This document shows, one piece after another, positions 18,110 through 26,643 of a DNA stretch of 64,000 bases (the first letter of the stretch is position 1; each line of letters starts with the position of its first letter). The notes under the pieces were generated by a model. The model made no database searches, had not been told where the DNA came from, and worked only from the letters and a program-made list of their open reading frames with translations. The DNA comes from Gammaproteobacteria bacterium. GTDB taxonomy: Bacteria; Pseudomonadota; Gammaproteobacteria; Pseudomonadales; Azotimanducaceae. Location: positions 1 through 64,000 of the forward strand of contig JAPPGA010000033.1 in NCBI GenBank assembly GCA_028821515.1, written 5' to 3'. The translations under genes were made by a program, and so were the position numbers.

Positions 18110-19714
18110 CTACTCGCTTTCCGGGATCACCTCGCCAGCCGCCCGAGCCCGCTCGATCCGGTTGGCTTCCGCCGGGCCTAGTCTCTTGAGCAACAGCAGC
18201 AGGAGCACGAGCGGTATCACCAGCGACAGTATCGAGAGCATCAAGCTCGAACGCAGCGCTTCGCCGGGAGTCATCCCTCCCACCGTCAACACGTCGCTGA
18301 CCTCTCCCACCATGTAGGGTCCCAAGGCCAGGCCAATGGTCGCCATGAGGATGTAGAACGCCGAGGCGGTAGCTCGCATCCTCGGCATCACCAAGTCGTT
18401 AACGGTGCTGGCCGCCGCCCCAATCCAGCAGGAAGCGAATATGCTGAGCACGAAGTTGAAGACATACGCCGAGACCAGGTGGTCGGTTAGCAACAGGGCC
18501 AACGCCAGGGGCACCGTGAATGCGATTGCCGCCAAGCCCACGTATACGCGCGCGTTCACGGTCCTGGACTTCATCCTGTCCGAAATCACACCGCCCGCCG
18601 TGATCCCGATCCAGCCTCCGAGGGCGTAGGACCCGCCGAGTACCAGTCCCGCTTCCGTCGCACTGATGCCGTACGTTCGGATGAAGTACGGCGGTGACCA
18701 AGCGCCGAAGGCGTACGCGACCAGGGACATGGAAGAAAAACCCACCGCAGCCAGGACGAAGGCCGGGCTGCGGAACATCATTGCGAACGTCGGCGGATCC
18801 CTTAAGCCCAGCGACTGCACCCAGGAAAACGCGGCATACGCACCTACAGCTAGCGCGATCCACTGTTCGGGGTCGGCCGTCAGTTCGATCAGGCCCCAGG
18901 CGGCGAGCGCAATCACCGCCGCTCCGGCAAGGTTGCGTCTCATCACGCTTCCCGAGGCCTTTTCCCGGGCAAGGGAGAGCAGGGTGAAAGGCGGCAGTAC
19001 CGCCATCAACTCCCGGCCAGTGGCACGAAACGGATGCGGATGTGCCGCCGTTACGATTCCTTCACTCTGTCCGCGCCGGGGTTCGCGCAGGGTATAGACC
19101 CAGAGGGCCAGCAGGAGGCCCGGCAGACCCACGGCCAGGTAGGCTGCCTGCCAGCCCCTCAAGCCGAACGGCGCAAGGCCCGGATCCGGGTAAGCGGAGT
19201 TCCAACCGTCGACGATCCAGCCGCCAAGAAAGATACCGATGCCGGCACCAATGTAGATGCCGCTGGAATAGATGCCCAGCACGGTTGCCCGCAGCCTGGG
19301 CGGGAAATAGTCCGACAGCATGGAGAAGGCCGCCGGCGTCGCGCTCGCCTCCCCGATGCCTACGCCTACGCGATAGGTGGCCAGCGCCGCAAAGCTGCGT
19401 GCCGTGCCGGAAAGTGCCGTCATCAGGCTCCAGAATCCGAGCCCGATGGCGATGAGATTCTTCCGCGTCCAGGTGTCCGCCAGCTTGCCCAGCGGAATGC
19501 CGAAGAGCGCGTAGAAGACCGCGAAAGCCGTGCCGTACAGGAAACCGATCTGTGCATCGGAGATGCCGATGTCAGCCTTGATCTCCTCCGCGAGGATCGC
19601 GACGATCTGACGATCGATGAAGTTGAAGATATAGACGATAACGAGAACGACGGTGACGTAGCCCGCATAACGCCCGCCAACGGCCGGCGCGTCCCGTTCC
19701 GGTCTATCGGACAT
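18110..19714 (-). CDS. MFS transporter, spinster-like
   Basis: A 534-residue inner-membrane protein with about twelve hydrophobic helices. FNFIDRQIVAIL in helix 1, GKLADTWTRKNLI in the loop between helices 2 and 3, and GIGEASATPAAFSMLSDYFPP are characteristic of the spinster-type major facilitator subgroup. A long hydrophilic stretch lies between the two six-helix halves. The start has GGGGAC upstream of the ATG. It runs in the same direction as the PhyH-HEAT gene, about 60 bases away, and could import or export that enzyme's substrate. Confidence 0.88.
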   Translation of the reverse strand: MSDRPERDAPAVGGRYAGYVTVVLVIVYIFNFIDRQIVAILAEEIKADIGISDAQIGFLYGTAFAVFYALFGIPLGKLADTWTRKNLIAIGLGFWSLMTALSGTARSFAALATYRVGVGIGEASATPAAFSMLSDYFPPRLRATVLGIYSSGIYIGAGIGIFLGGWIVDGWNSAYPDPGLAPFGLRGWQAAYLAVGLPGLLLALWVYTLREPRRGQSEGIVTAAHPHPFRATGRELMAVLPPFTLLSLAREKASGSVMRRNLAGAAVIALAAWGLIELTADPEQWIALAVGAYAAFSWVQSLGLRDPPTFAMMFRSPAFVLAAVGFSSMSLVAYAFGAWSPPYFIRTYGISATEAGLVLGGSYALGGWIGITAGGVISDRMKSRTVNARVYVGLAAIAFTVPLALALLLTDHLVSAYVFNFVLSIFASCWIGAAASTVNDLVMPRMRATASAFYILMATIGLALGPYMVGEVSDVLTVGGMTPGEALRSSLMLSILSLVIPLVLLLLLLKRLGPAEANRIERARAAGEVIPESE

Positions 19715-19771
19715 CGCCAGTCCCCGATCCCCCAGCCGCAGGCACCCTAACAGACGTTTCCACTCTGGGCG

Positions 19772-20803
19772 TCACGTGGCGACATCCACGCGCCGACCTG
19801 TAGCAGCGGATGCATGGATCGCATCGATGACGCGCATGTTTGCCAGCGCGTCATCGGCGGTGAGACGCGTCGGCGTGCCGTTGGAAAGGGCGTTGCAGAG
19901 GTCCAATAGTTGCGTCCGGTAGGGGTTCACGCCAGCTACCCTGATCGTCTCCTGGTAGAAATCTACGTGGGGGTCGCCCCGTATCAGCGTGAACTGCGTC
20001 TCGATACCCTCGCCGATCTCCTTTGGAATCGACCAGTCGCCCACCGGAACCATGATGGCACCGTCGCTGCCGACTACTTCGTAGGCAACCCGCCAGGGCC
20101 ACCCGAAGCCGCAGTCGAACTGCGCCGTCACGCCGTGATCGAAATGCAGGCTCCCAATGAGTGTCTGCCATGCTTCGGTGCCCTCGGCCATCGTTCCAGC
20201 GACGGACACGGATTGCGGTTCGGATCCAACGAGGTAGCGGATGCAGCTTACGCAGTAGCAGCCGAGATCCATGGCCGCGCCGCCCCCGAGTTCGGCGTTG
20301 AGGCGCCAGTTGCCCCTGGGCACCATGGGCGACGAGAAGGTCGCGCGCACAAATCGAACTTCGCCGACCGCACCCTCGAGGATGCGCTGCTTCACCGCGA
20401 GTATCTGCGGCTGGTAATGAAACATGAGCCCTTCCATCAGGACTACGTTCGCGGACTTGGCTGTCCGGACCATCTCTTCGGCCTCCGCGCCGTCAACGGC
20501 GAACGGCTTTTCACTCATCATGCCTCGAACCCCACCCCGCGCGGCCTCCCGCACGTTCTGCAGATGAACCGAGGGCCACGACGCGTCGATCAGGATGTCG
20601 GGCTTCTGTTCCGCGAGCATCGTCGGGAGATCGGAATAGGTGTTCCCCACACCGAACTCTTCAGCAAAGCTGGCCAGCGCGTCCGCATTGACATCGCAGG
20701 CGCCTACCGGTTCCACCTCCGGAATGCCCCGCCACAGCGGCGCCAGGTTGTATCTCGCGTGGCCGCCGCAACCTACGATCGCAAGCCTGTGTACTTCGCC
20801 CAT
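19772..20803 (-). CDS. Gfo/Idh/MocA family oxidoreductase with canonical EKP
   Basis: A 343-residue oxidoreductase with Rossmann motif GCGGHARY, a canonical SEKPFA lysine motif and GGGAAMDLGCYCVSCIRYLVG, the dimeric dihydrodiol/xylose dehydrogenase-like pattern. It is the only one of the six family members here with an intact EKP and without the SSRTGK tail, so it belongs to a different subfamily. The start MGEVHRLAIVG is taken as the ATG nearest the first beta-strand; the Shine-Dalgarno is weak. It is divergent from the CoA-transferase operon. Confidence 0.87.
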   Translation of the reverse strand: MGEVHRLAIVGCGGHARYNLAPLWRGIPEVEPVGACDVNADALASFAEEFGVGNTYSDLPTMLAEQKPDILIDASWPSVHLQNVREAARGGVRGMMSEKPFAVDGAEAEEMVRTAKSANVVLMEGLMFHYQPQILAVKQRILEGAVGEVRFVRATFSSPMVPRGNWRLNAELGGGAAMDLGCYCVSCIRYLVGSEPQSVSVAGTMAEGTEAWQTLIGSLHFDHGVTAQFDCGFGWPWRVAYEVVGSDGAIMVPVGDWSIPKEIGEGIETQFTLIRGDPHVDFYQETIRVAGVNPYRTQLLDLCNALSNGTPTRLTADDALANMRVIDAIHASAATGRRVDVAT

Positions 20804-20864
20804 GATTGGTCTCGCGTGTTGAGAAGAGTCATAAGGACCGGAAAGCAGCCGGGAAAGGATAACG

Positions 20865-20911
20865 CGCGGGCCGGCGGCCCGCGTTGACTTGTCGCGGGGT
20901 GCGTGCGACAA
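20865..20911. promoter_or_regulatory. Two adjacent perfect inverted repeats in a divergent promoter region
   Basis: The first repeat has 8-base arms CGCGGGCC/GGCCCGCG with a 3-base spacer (20865-20883). The second has 7-base arms TTGTCGC/GCGACAA with a 9-base spacer (20889-20911). Both lie between the Gfo/Idh gene and the CoA-transferase operon, so they could be operators, or leader hairpins of the operon transcript. Confidence 0.4.
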
Positions 20912-20948
20912 ACACATAGACAGACGGAAGCGAACGGGGAGATTTGTG

Positions 20949-22130
20949 ATGGGTGCGCTGGAAGGGATGCGGGTTCTCGATGTAACGCAGTACGAGGCGG
21001 GGACGTCATGCACGCAAGCGCTGGCGTGGCTGGGCGCGGACGTGGTCAAGGTCGAACCCCCCACGGGTGATCCCGGGCGCGGCGGGCCGCGCGCGAACGG
21101 CGGCTACTTCGTGTTCTGGAACAGCAACAAGCGCAGCATCGCCATCGACCTGCGCAAACCCAAGGGACTCCAACTGGTCCTTGACATGGTGCCGAACTAC
21201 GACGTGTTCGTGGAGAACTACAGCCCGGGGTCGATGGAACGGCTTGGGCTCGGCTACGACGTCCTGAAAGCGATCAACCCGGGGCTCATCTACACACGCA
21301 TCAAGGGATTCGGGCTGGACGGTCCGTGGTCCAACTACAAGTGCTTCGACATGGTCGCCCAGGCGGCCGCCGGCGCGTTCTCCATTACCGGGTTTCCCGA
21401 TGGCCCACCGATGCGGCCGGGACCGACGATGGGCGATGCGGGCACCGGCGTGCAGACGGCGCTCGCGGTTGCCGCGGCCTACGTGCAGAAACTCAATACC
21501 GGCAAGGGCCAACTTGTCGAGATGTCGATGCAGGAATCGATGACCTACTACCTCAGGACCGCCATTTCCCACACCAACTACGGCAAGAGACCTTCGCTAC
21601 GGACGGGCAACGGCCGGTCTCCGACATCGAGGTTGTACAAGTGCAAGGGAGACGGGCCGAACGACTACCTGTTCCTGATGGGGACCACCGACCCGATGTG
21701 GGAGCGTCTGTGCGAAGTGATGGACCGCCCCGACCTGCTCGAAGACCCGAGGTTTGCGAGCAAGGATGCGCGCACGGAGAACGACGCGGCGCTCACCGAG
21801 CAGATTGCCGCCTGGCTCAGCGAGCGGGACAAGTACACCGCCATGCGGGAACTCTGCGAAGCGGACGTACCCGCGAGCGCAGTGCTCGACACCAAGGACC
21901 TGTACGAGAATCCGCACCTCCTCGAGCGCGGCTTCGTGCACGAGATCGATCACCCGGCGCTCGGCCGGATCAAAATTCTCGGGTGGGCGCCGCGGCTTTC
22001 GGAAAGTGAAGTGGCCATAAAGCCCGCACCGACCCTGGGGCAGCACTCGCGCGAGGTGGTCGCCGAGGACCTTGAGCTCAGTGGCGATGACATCGATACG
22101 CTGGTCGCGGATGGAGTGATCTACGCCTAA
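20949..22130 (+). CDS. Family III (CaiB/BaiF) CoA-transferase
   Basis: A 393-residue single-domain CoA-transferase. LEGMRVLDVTQYEAG opens the fold, GADVVKVEPPTGDPGR binds CoA, and the catalytic aspartate is present in GPTMGDAGTG. The start MGALEGMR has GGGGAG seven bases upstream; an ATG 20 codons earlier is less likely. It heads a probable operon: the next gene begins 24 bases later. It is expected to activate the pathway substrate as a CoA thioester. Confidence 0.88.
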   Translation: MGALEGMRVLDVTQYEAGTSCTQALAWLGADVVKVEPPTGDPGRGGPRANGGYFVFWNSNKRSIAIDLRKPKGLQLVLDMVPNYDVFVENYSPGSMERLGLGYDVLKAINPGLIYTRIKGFGLDGPWSNYKCFDMVAQAAAGAFSITGFPDGPPMRPGPTMGDAGTGVQTALAVAAAYVQKLNTGKGQLVEMSMQESMTYYLRTAISHTNYGKRPSLRTGNGRSPTSRLYKCKGDGPNDYLFLMGTTDPMWERLCEVMDRPDLLEDPRFASKDARTENDAALTEQIAAWLSERDKYTAMRELCEADVPASAVLDTKDLYENPHLLERGFVHEIDHPALGRIKILGWAPRLSESEVAIKPAPTLGQHSREVVAEDLELSGDDIDTLVADGVIYA

Positions 22131-22154
22131 AGGCAGCCCACGCGCCACTCGCCA

Positions 22155-23291
22155 ATGACCGCGTTCGACTACTCCGCCGCGCCCTATGCCGTCCGTGACG
22201 ACATTGGCCGGGAACACCGTGCCTTCTGGCAGCGGCTCGCAGAACCGGGAAGCTGGTGGGCCGGGAGAGAGCGCGTCGCTATCGCACGGGCATCGCGGCG
22301 TGCATGGGACTGCCGCCTTTGCGCCGCCCGAAAAGCCGCCCTGTCACCCAATGCCGTCCAGGGGGAGCACGACGACGATGGCGAATTGCCGCCGGTAGCG
22401 GTGGATGCCGTGCACCGCATTGTCACTGACCAAAGCCGTATCACGCGCCGGTACGTTGAGGACAACGTCACCGCCGGGCTATCAAAGCCCGCCTACGTCG
22501 AACTCGTTGGCGTCGTCGTGGCCGTGGTCAGCATCGACGAATTTCATCGCGCCCTGGGCCTCGAACCCGAACCCCTGCCGGTGCCGCAGCCGGGCGAGGT
22601 CAACCGCTATCAGCCAGCGATGCTACGCGAGGACATCGGCTTTGTGCCCACGGTGCCGCCCGAGGGGGCCGTCGGCAACGAGGCGGACCTCTGGCAGCCG
22701 ATGCGCACCGCGAATGTCGTGCGGGCGCTGAGCCTCGTGCCCGACGCGCTGCGCGACTGGCGCGCGCTCGCCTCGGCGCAATACCTTTCGTTCGCCGGGA
22801 TGCAGAACTTCATCAAGGACGAAGCGAGATCCTTGAGCCGAATGCAGATGGAACTGGTGGCCGCGCGCGTCTCGGCGGTCAACGAGTGCTTCTACTGAAC
22901 CACGGCCCACGCCACGATGCTCCGTGCGAGCGCCCAGACCACCTCTACCGAACTCGACATCCAGGCGGTCAACGGTGATGCCGGCAGTGCCGCCATCGGC
23001 ATCGAGTTCGGCCCGGAACTGATGCGCTTCGCCGAAAGCGTGGCGCACCGATCTGCGGACCTGCCAAAACGTCGCCAGGAGCTTATCGAAGCAGCCGGTC
23101 CAGCGATCCTGGTGGACGCCGCAGGCGTAGCGGCGAACTTCCAGCGCATGGTGCGAATCGCCGATGCGACGGGCATTCCTTTGGACAGCAAAGCGGCGAC
23201 GGCCAGTCGCGAGTTACGTGCGGAGCTGCACTTGGAGAGGTTTCCCACCGCCCGCTATTCGCTCCCTGCGGAGGTTAAGATGGACGCATGA
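22155..23291 (+). CDS. AhpD/carboxymuconolactone decarboxylase-like double-domain protein with in-frame UGA; putative selenoprotein
   Basis: Read through one in-frame TGA (22896-22898), this is a 378-residue protein with two AhpD-like halves. The N-terminal half has C53-R-L-C56; the C-terminal half has C245-F-Y-[UGA 248]-TTA-H252. In this all-helical family the C-terminal site is CxxCxxxH, whose cysteines do peroxidase or disulfide chemistry. The UGA thus falls exactly on the second cysteine, and the frame stays open with family-like sequence for 130 more codons. A small hairpin follows the UGA. Alternatives are a nonsense mutation or sequencing error (one base from TGC or TGT). The ATG at 22917 has no Shine-Dalgarno, so a separate downstream gene is unlikely. 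Confidence 0.7.
22919..22931 (+). promoter_or_regulatory. Candidate bacterial SECIS hairpin
   Basis: GCTC/GAGC stem closing a 5-base loop CGTGC. A wobble pair and a further G-C pair around one mismatch extend it to about 22916-22934. The loop starts 25 bases after the UGA and has G as its second base, compatible with the loose bacterial SECIS description (short stem-loop about 16-37 bases past UGA with an early loop G). The stem is short, so this is suggestive only. Confidence 0.4.
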
Positions 23292-23307
23292 TGGGAGGGG
23301 GAATCAC

Positions 23308-24000
23308 ATGAGCGTTGCCGGGGACGCCGCCGCCAAGCCCAAGCGGTTCGTTTCGGAGCGCGGGCCGTTCGAGATCTTCGCCAATCCCGAGATGAGCACG
23401 GGGTATACGTGGGAAGGTGTCGACGTGGACAAGGCTGTCGAGAACTGGGAGATCGGCAGGCTCGCCGAGAAGTACGGCGAAACGGCGGTTCGCGAGAAGC
23501 TCGCCGAGATGCTGGAGGCGCTCGCGGGCGGCATGGTAATCACCGGCCTCTTCTGCCAGGGCGAACGGGACCCCGAGACCATGCGCCAGCTCAATCCCAC
23601 CGGCATGAGCGTGGCCCATATCTGGATCGGACCGCACTTTCCGCTGTTCAGCCACAGCCATCCCGCCCACGGTGATTGCCTCTACTTCGTGACTGCGGGT
23701 GAGCTGGTCATGGGCAGACGACACCTGAGGGCGGGATCGGTGTTCTTTCTCCCCAACGGCCACCCCTACAAGTATTCGGGTGGACCGGAAGGGGCCGAGT
23801 ACCTGGAGATTCGCGCCGGCCCCGGCATAGAGGGGGAGCCCGGCATGGTGATCCACGAGCACTCGATCGACTCGATTCAGCGGATCATCGACCAGGCCAA
23901 CGCGCATCGTCACGAGTGGCACGCGCCGAAGGAGATCGGCGGTACGGCGCTACGCGAGGCTGAAAAGCTCCTCCGGCTCGGGACGCGGGGCGGCCGATAG
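23308..24000 (+). CDS. Cupin-fold protein
   Basis: A 230-residue protein with a single cupin core at about residues 110-165. SHSHPAHGDCLYFVTAGEL gives the histidine-rich metal-binding first motif, and GSVFFLPNGHPYKY the second. The N-terminal 80 residues are helical and unrecognised. The start has GGGAGGGGG six bases before the ATG and lies 16 bases after the AhpD-like gene. It is cytosolic with no signal peptide. It may be a small-molecule dioxygenase, isomerase or sensor; the sequence does not decide. Confidence 0.75.
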   Translation: MSVAGDAAAKPKRFVSERGPFEIFANPEMSTGYTWEGVDVDKAVENWEIGRLAEKYGETAVREKLAEMLEALAGGMVITGLFCQGERDPETMRQLNPTGMSVAHIWIGPHFPLFSHSHPAHGDCLYFVTAGELVMGRRHLRAGSVFFLPNGHPYKYSGGPEGAEYLEIRAGPGIEGEPGMVIHEHSIDSIQRIIDQANAHRHEWHAPKEIGGTALREAEKLLRLGTRGGR

Positions 24001-24022
24001 GCAGGCAGCCCGACTTCCACGC

Positions 24023-24748
24023 ATGAGACTTCACGGCAAGTTTGCGCTCACCACCGCTGCCGGACAGGGCATCGGCCGAGCCGTCTCCGAGGCGTTTGCG
24101 CGCGAGGGCGCACGGGTGCTGGCAACTGATATCAATCCGGAAACACTGTCGACCCTCACGGGGTGTGAAACGCGGGTACTCGACGTCACCGACCCCGACG
24201 CGATCACCGCGCTTGTAGAGGAGATCGACACGCCCGACGTGCTGTTCAACTGCGCCGGTTTCGTGGACCACGGCACGATCCTCGATTGCGACGACGACGC
24301 CTGGCGGTTCTCGTTCGAGCTCAACGTCACTTCGATGTACCGCATGATGCGGGCGTTCATTCCGGGCATGGTGGCGCGGGGTTCCGGGAGCATCGTCAAC
24401 ATGTCGTCCGTGGCGTCGAGCATCAAGGGGGCGCCGGACCGGTTCGTCTATGGCGCGACCAAGGCGGCGATCATCGGCATGACGAAATCGGTCGCGGCGG
24501 ACTACGTGACTGTGGGCATCCGCTGCAACGCGATTTGTCCGGGCACTGTGGACACGCCGTCCTGGCGAGACCGGGTCGCGGCCGCGGACGATCCCGAAGC
24601 CGCACGGAAGGCCTTCGTCGCGCGGCAGCCGATGGGACGCGTGGGTTCGGCCTCGGAGATCGCGGCACTTGCCGTTTACCTCGCCTCGGAGGAGGCGGCG
24701 TTCACCACCGGCACGGCGCAGGTCATCGATGGCGGCTGGAGCAACTGA
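24023..24748 (+). CDS. Short-chain dehydrogenase/reductase, BDH2/keto-deoxyfuconate dehydrogenase-like
   Basis: A 241-residue classical SDR. The NAD-binding loop reads TTAAGQGIGRA and the catalytic YxxxK is YGATK. IRCNAICPGTVDTPS is the signature of the DHRS6/BDH2 and 2-keto-3-deoxy-L-fuconate dehydrogenase branch. LATDIN after the second strand carries the aspartate expected for NAD rather than NADP. The stop overlaps the ATG of the binding-protein gene (TGATG), so translation is coupled and this enzyme probably acts on what that protein helps import. Confidence 0.88.
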   Translation: MRLHGKFALTTAAGQGIGRAVSEAFAREGARVLATDINPETLSTLTGCETRVLDVTDPDAITALVEEIDTPDVLFNCAGFVDHGTILDCDDDAWRFSFELNVTSMYRMMRAFIPGMVARGSGSIVNMSSVASSIKGAPDRFVYGATKAAIIGMTKSVAADYVTVGIRCNAICPGTVDTPSWRDRVAAADDPEAARKAFVARQPMGRVGSASEIAALAVYLASEEAAFTTGTAQVIDGGWSN

Positions 24749-26643
24749 TGCAACGGTTGCAGGCAACAGGACTCCAGTGGCCCGCGCTTGCGTTGATCTG
24801 CGCCATGGCGCTCGCCGCGCCGCCGGCCTGGGCTGGGGAACCCAGCCATGGCCTCTCGTATTTCGGCGATCTCAAGTACGGACCCGACATCGCGCACTTC
24901 GATTACGCCAATCCGGACGCCCCCAAGGGTGGACGCATCAGGATTCCCGGCATCGGCACGTTCAATAACCTGAACCCGTTCGTAGACAAGGGCCGAACCG
25001 TCTACAACCTCAGTCCGGCGGGGGGATTGGGCTCGTTCATTTTCGACTCCCTGATGCGCAAGTCGGAGGATGAACTCGCATCGTATTACGCATGGCTCGC
25101 CGAGAGCGTGGAGTTTGCGGACGACTACACATCGGTGACCTACAAGCTGCGCGAAAACGCCTACTGGCACGACGGCGAACCGGTCACGATGGAGGATGTC
25201 CTGTGGACCTTCGACACGATCAAGACCAAGGGTTCCCCCACGTGGAAGATCCTGTATCAGAACATCGATCGAATAGAGCAGATCGATGACTGGTCCTTCA
25301 CGTTCCACTTCAGCAAAGAGGCGGAAAAGACCCCGCAGCTCCTCATCGAGACCGCCACCTTCGCGCCGATACCCAAACACTACTGGGAGACCAGGGCATT
25401 CGATGAGACCACCCTCGAACCTCCGTTGGGCAATGGTGCGTACCGAATCGGCAAGGTGGACACCGGCTACAAGGTGGTGTTCGAACGCGTCAAGGACTAC
25501 TGGGCCAGGGACCTCAACTTCGCCAATGGCTACTTCAACTTCGACCAGGTCGAGATCATCTGGTTTTTCGACAAGCGCGTGATGCTCCAGGCCTTGCGTG
25601 CCGGCGTGTTCGACTACTGGTTCGAAGAGAACGAAGCCGACTTCGCCACGGCCTACGACTTCGAGGCTTACCGAAAGGGACTGTTCAAGAAAGAAACCTA
25701 CAGGATGGGCTTCGCCTACGGCATGCACTTCGGCACGGTCCTGAACACCCGCAGGCCACCGCTGGATGACATTCGCGTGCGTGAAGCGCTGACGCTGACG
25801 TACAACTTCGAGTGGGCCAACCGGGTCTTCTGGCACGAAGGCATGATCCGCAACAACAGCTTCTTCGTCCGCTCCGGATTGCAGGCTTTCGGATCGCCCT
25901 CTCCCGAAGTCCTCGATCTGCTCGAAGTCTTCCGCGGCCAGGTCCCCGAGACCGTTTTCACGGACCCCATCGAGTTGCCGAAGAACGATCCTTTTGGCCG
26001 GAATCGAGAGACGCTGCTCCGGGCGGACGCGTTGCTGCAGGAAGCGGGCTGGGTCGTCAAGGACTTCAGGCGCGTGCACGAGATCACGGGTGAGCCATTT
26101 GAAATAGAGTTCATCGTCAGCAGTCACGAGCATGAACGCATGCTGACGCCATTCGTAGAAAACCTGGCGCGCTTAGGCGTTGATGGAACGTTGCGCAGGA
26201 TTGAAGGCACCGCGATGGCGAACCGCCTGCGGACATACGACTTCGACGCGACGGTACGCAAGGTCTATACCTGGAAGGTGCCCTTCCCCACACCCATGCG
26301 CAGAACGTTCACGTCCGAATTCGCCGAAATGCCCAACATGAGAAACTACCCCGGGATCCAGAACCCGGTGGTGGACACTCTTGTCGACATGGTCGTCAAG
26401 GCACGGACCGAAGAGGTGATGAACACCGCCGGGCGAGCCTTGGACCGCGTGCTGCTCCACAACTTCTACGTGATCCCCGACGGTCATCCCGTTGGACGGC
26501 ACATGGTGTACTGGGACCGGTTCGGTCATCCGCCCATCGGGGTCCCGCACATGAACTGGCAGGGAATACCGTACCTGTGGTGGTTCGACGAGGAGAAGAG
26601 CGCCCGGGTGGACGCGGGCATCGCCGCGTTGAAGGGGAATTAG
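24748..26643 (+). CDS. ABC transporter family 5 substrate-binding protein, YejA-like (copy 1)
   Basis: A 631-residue periplasmic binding protein. A signal peptide with hydrophobic core LALICAMALAAPPAWA ends at AWAGE. HGLSYFGDLKY, NPDAPKGGRIR and YEFADDYTSVTYKLRENAYWHDGEP-type segments define the YejA/peptide-nickel binding class. The ATG overlaps the SDR stop. A near-copy follows directly. No ABC permease or ATPase gene is present in the window, so the transport partner is elsewhere or missing. Ligands could be peptides or other polar solutes. Confidence 0.9.
   Translation: MQRLQATGLQWPALALICAMALAAPPAWAGEPSHGLSYFGDLKYGPDIAHFDYANPDAPKGGRIRIPGIGTFNNLNPFVDKGRTVYNLSPAGGLGSFIFDSLMRKSEDELASYYAWLAESVEFADDYTSVTYKLRENAYWHDGEPVTMEDVLWTFDTIKTKGSPTWKILYQNIDRIEQIDDWSFTFHFSKEAEKTPQLLIETATFAPIPKHYWETRAFDETTLEPPLGNGAYRIGKVDTGYKVVFERVKDYWARDLNFANGYFNFDQVEIIWFFDKRVMLQALRAGVFDYWFEENEADFATAYDFEAYRKGLFKKETYRMGFAYGMHFGTVLNTRRPPLDDIRVREALTLTYNFEWANRVFWHEGMIRNNSFFVRSGLQAFGSPSPEVLDLLEVFRGQVPETVFTDPIELPKNDPFGRNRETLLRADALLQEAGWVVKDFRRVHEITGEPFEIEFIVSSHEHERMLTPFVENLARLGVDGTLRRIEGTAMANRLRTYDFDATVRKVYTWKVPFPTPMRRTFTSEFAEMPNMRNYPGIQNPVVDTLVDMVVKARTEEVMNTAGRALDRVLLHNFYVIPDGHPVGRHMVYWDRFGHPPIGVPHMNWQGIPYLWWFDEEKSARVDAGIAALKGN

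Noticed and set aside
22917-23291. Separate 124-residue gene starting at the ATG after the UGA
   Set aside because: It is in the same frame as the upstream gene, its sequence is the C-terminal continuation of the AhpD-like domain, and there is no Shine-Dalgarno before the ATG.
24286-24747. Extension of the first YejA-like gene into the SDR gene
   Set aside because: It is an out-of-frame shadow of the SDR gene; the signal peptide starts at 24748.
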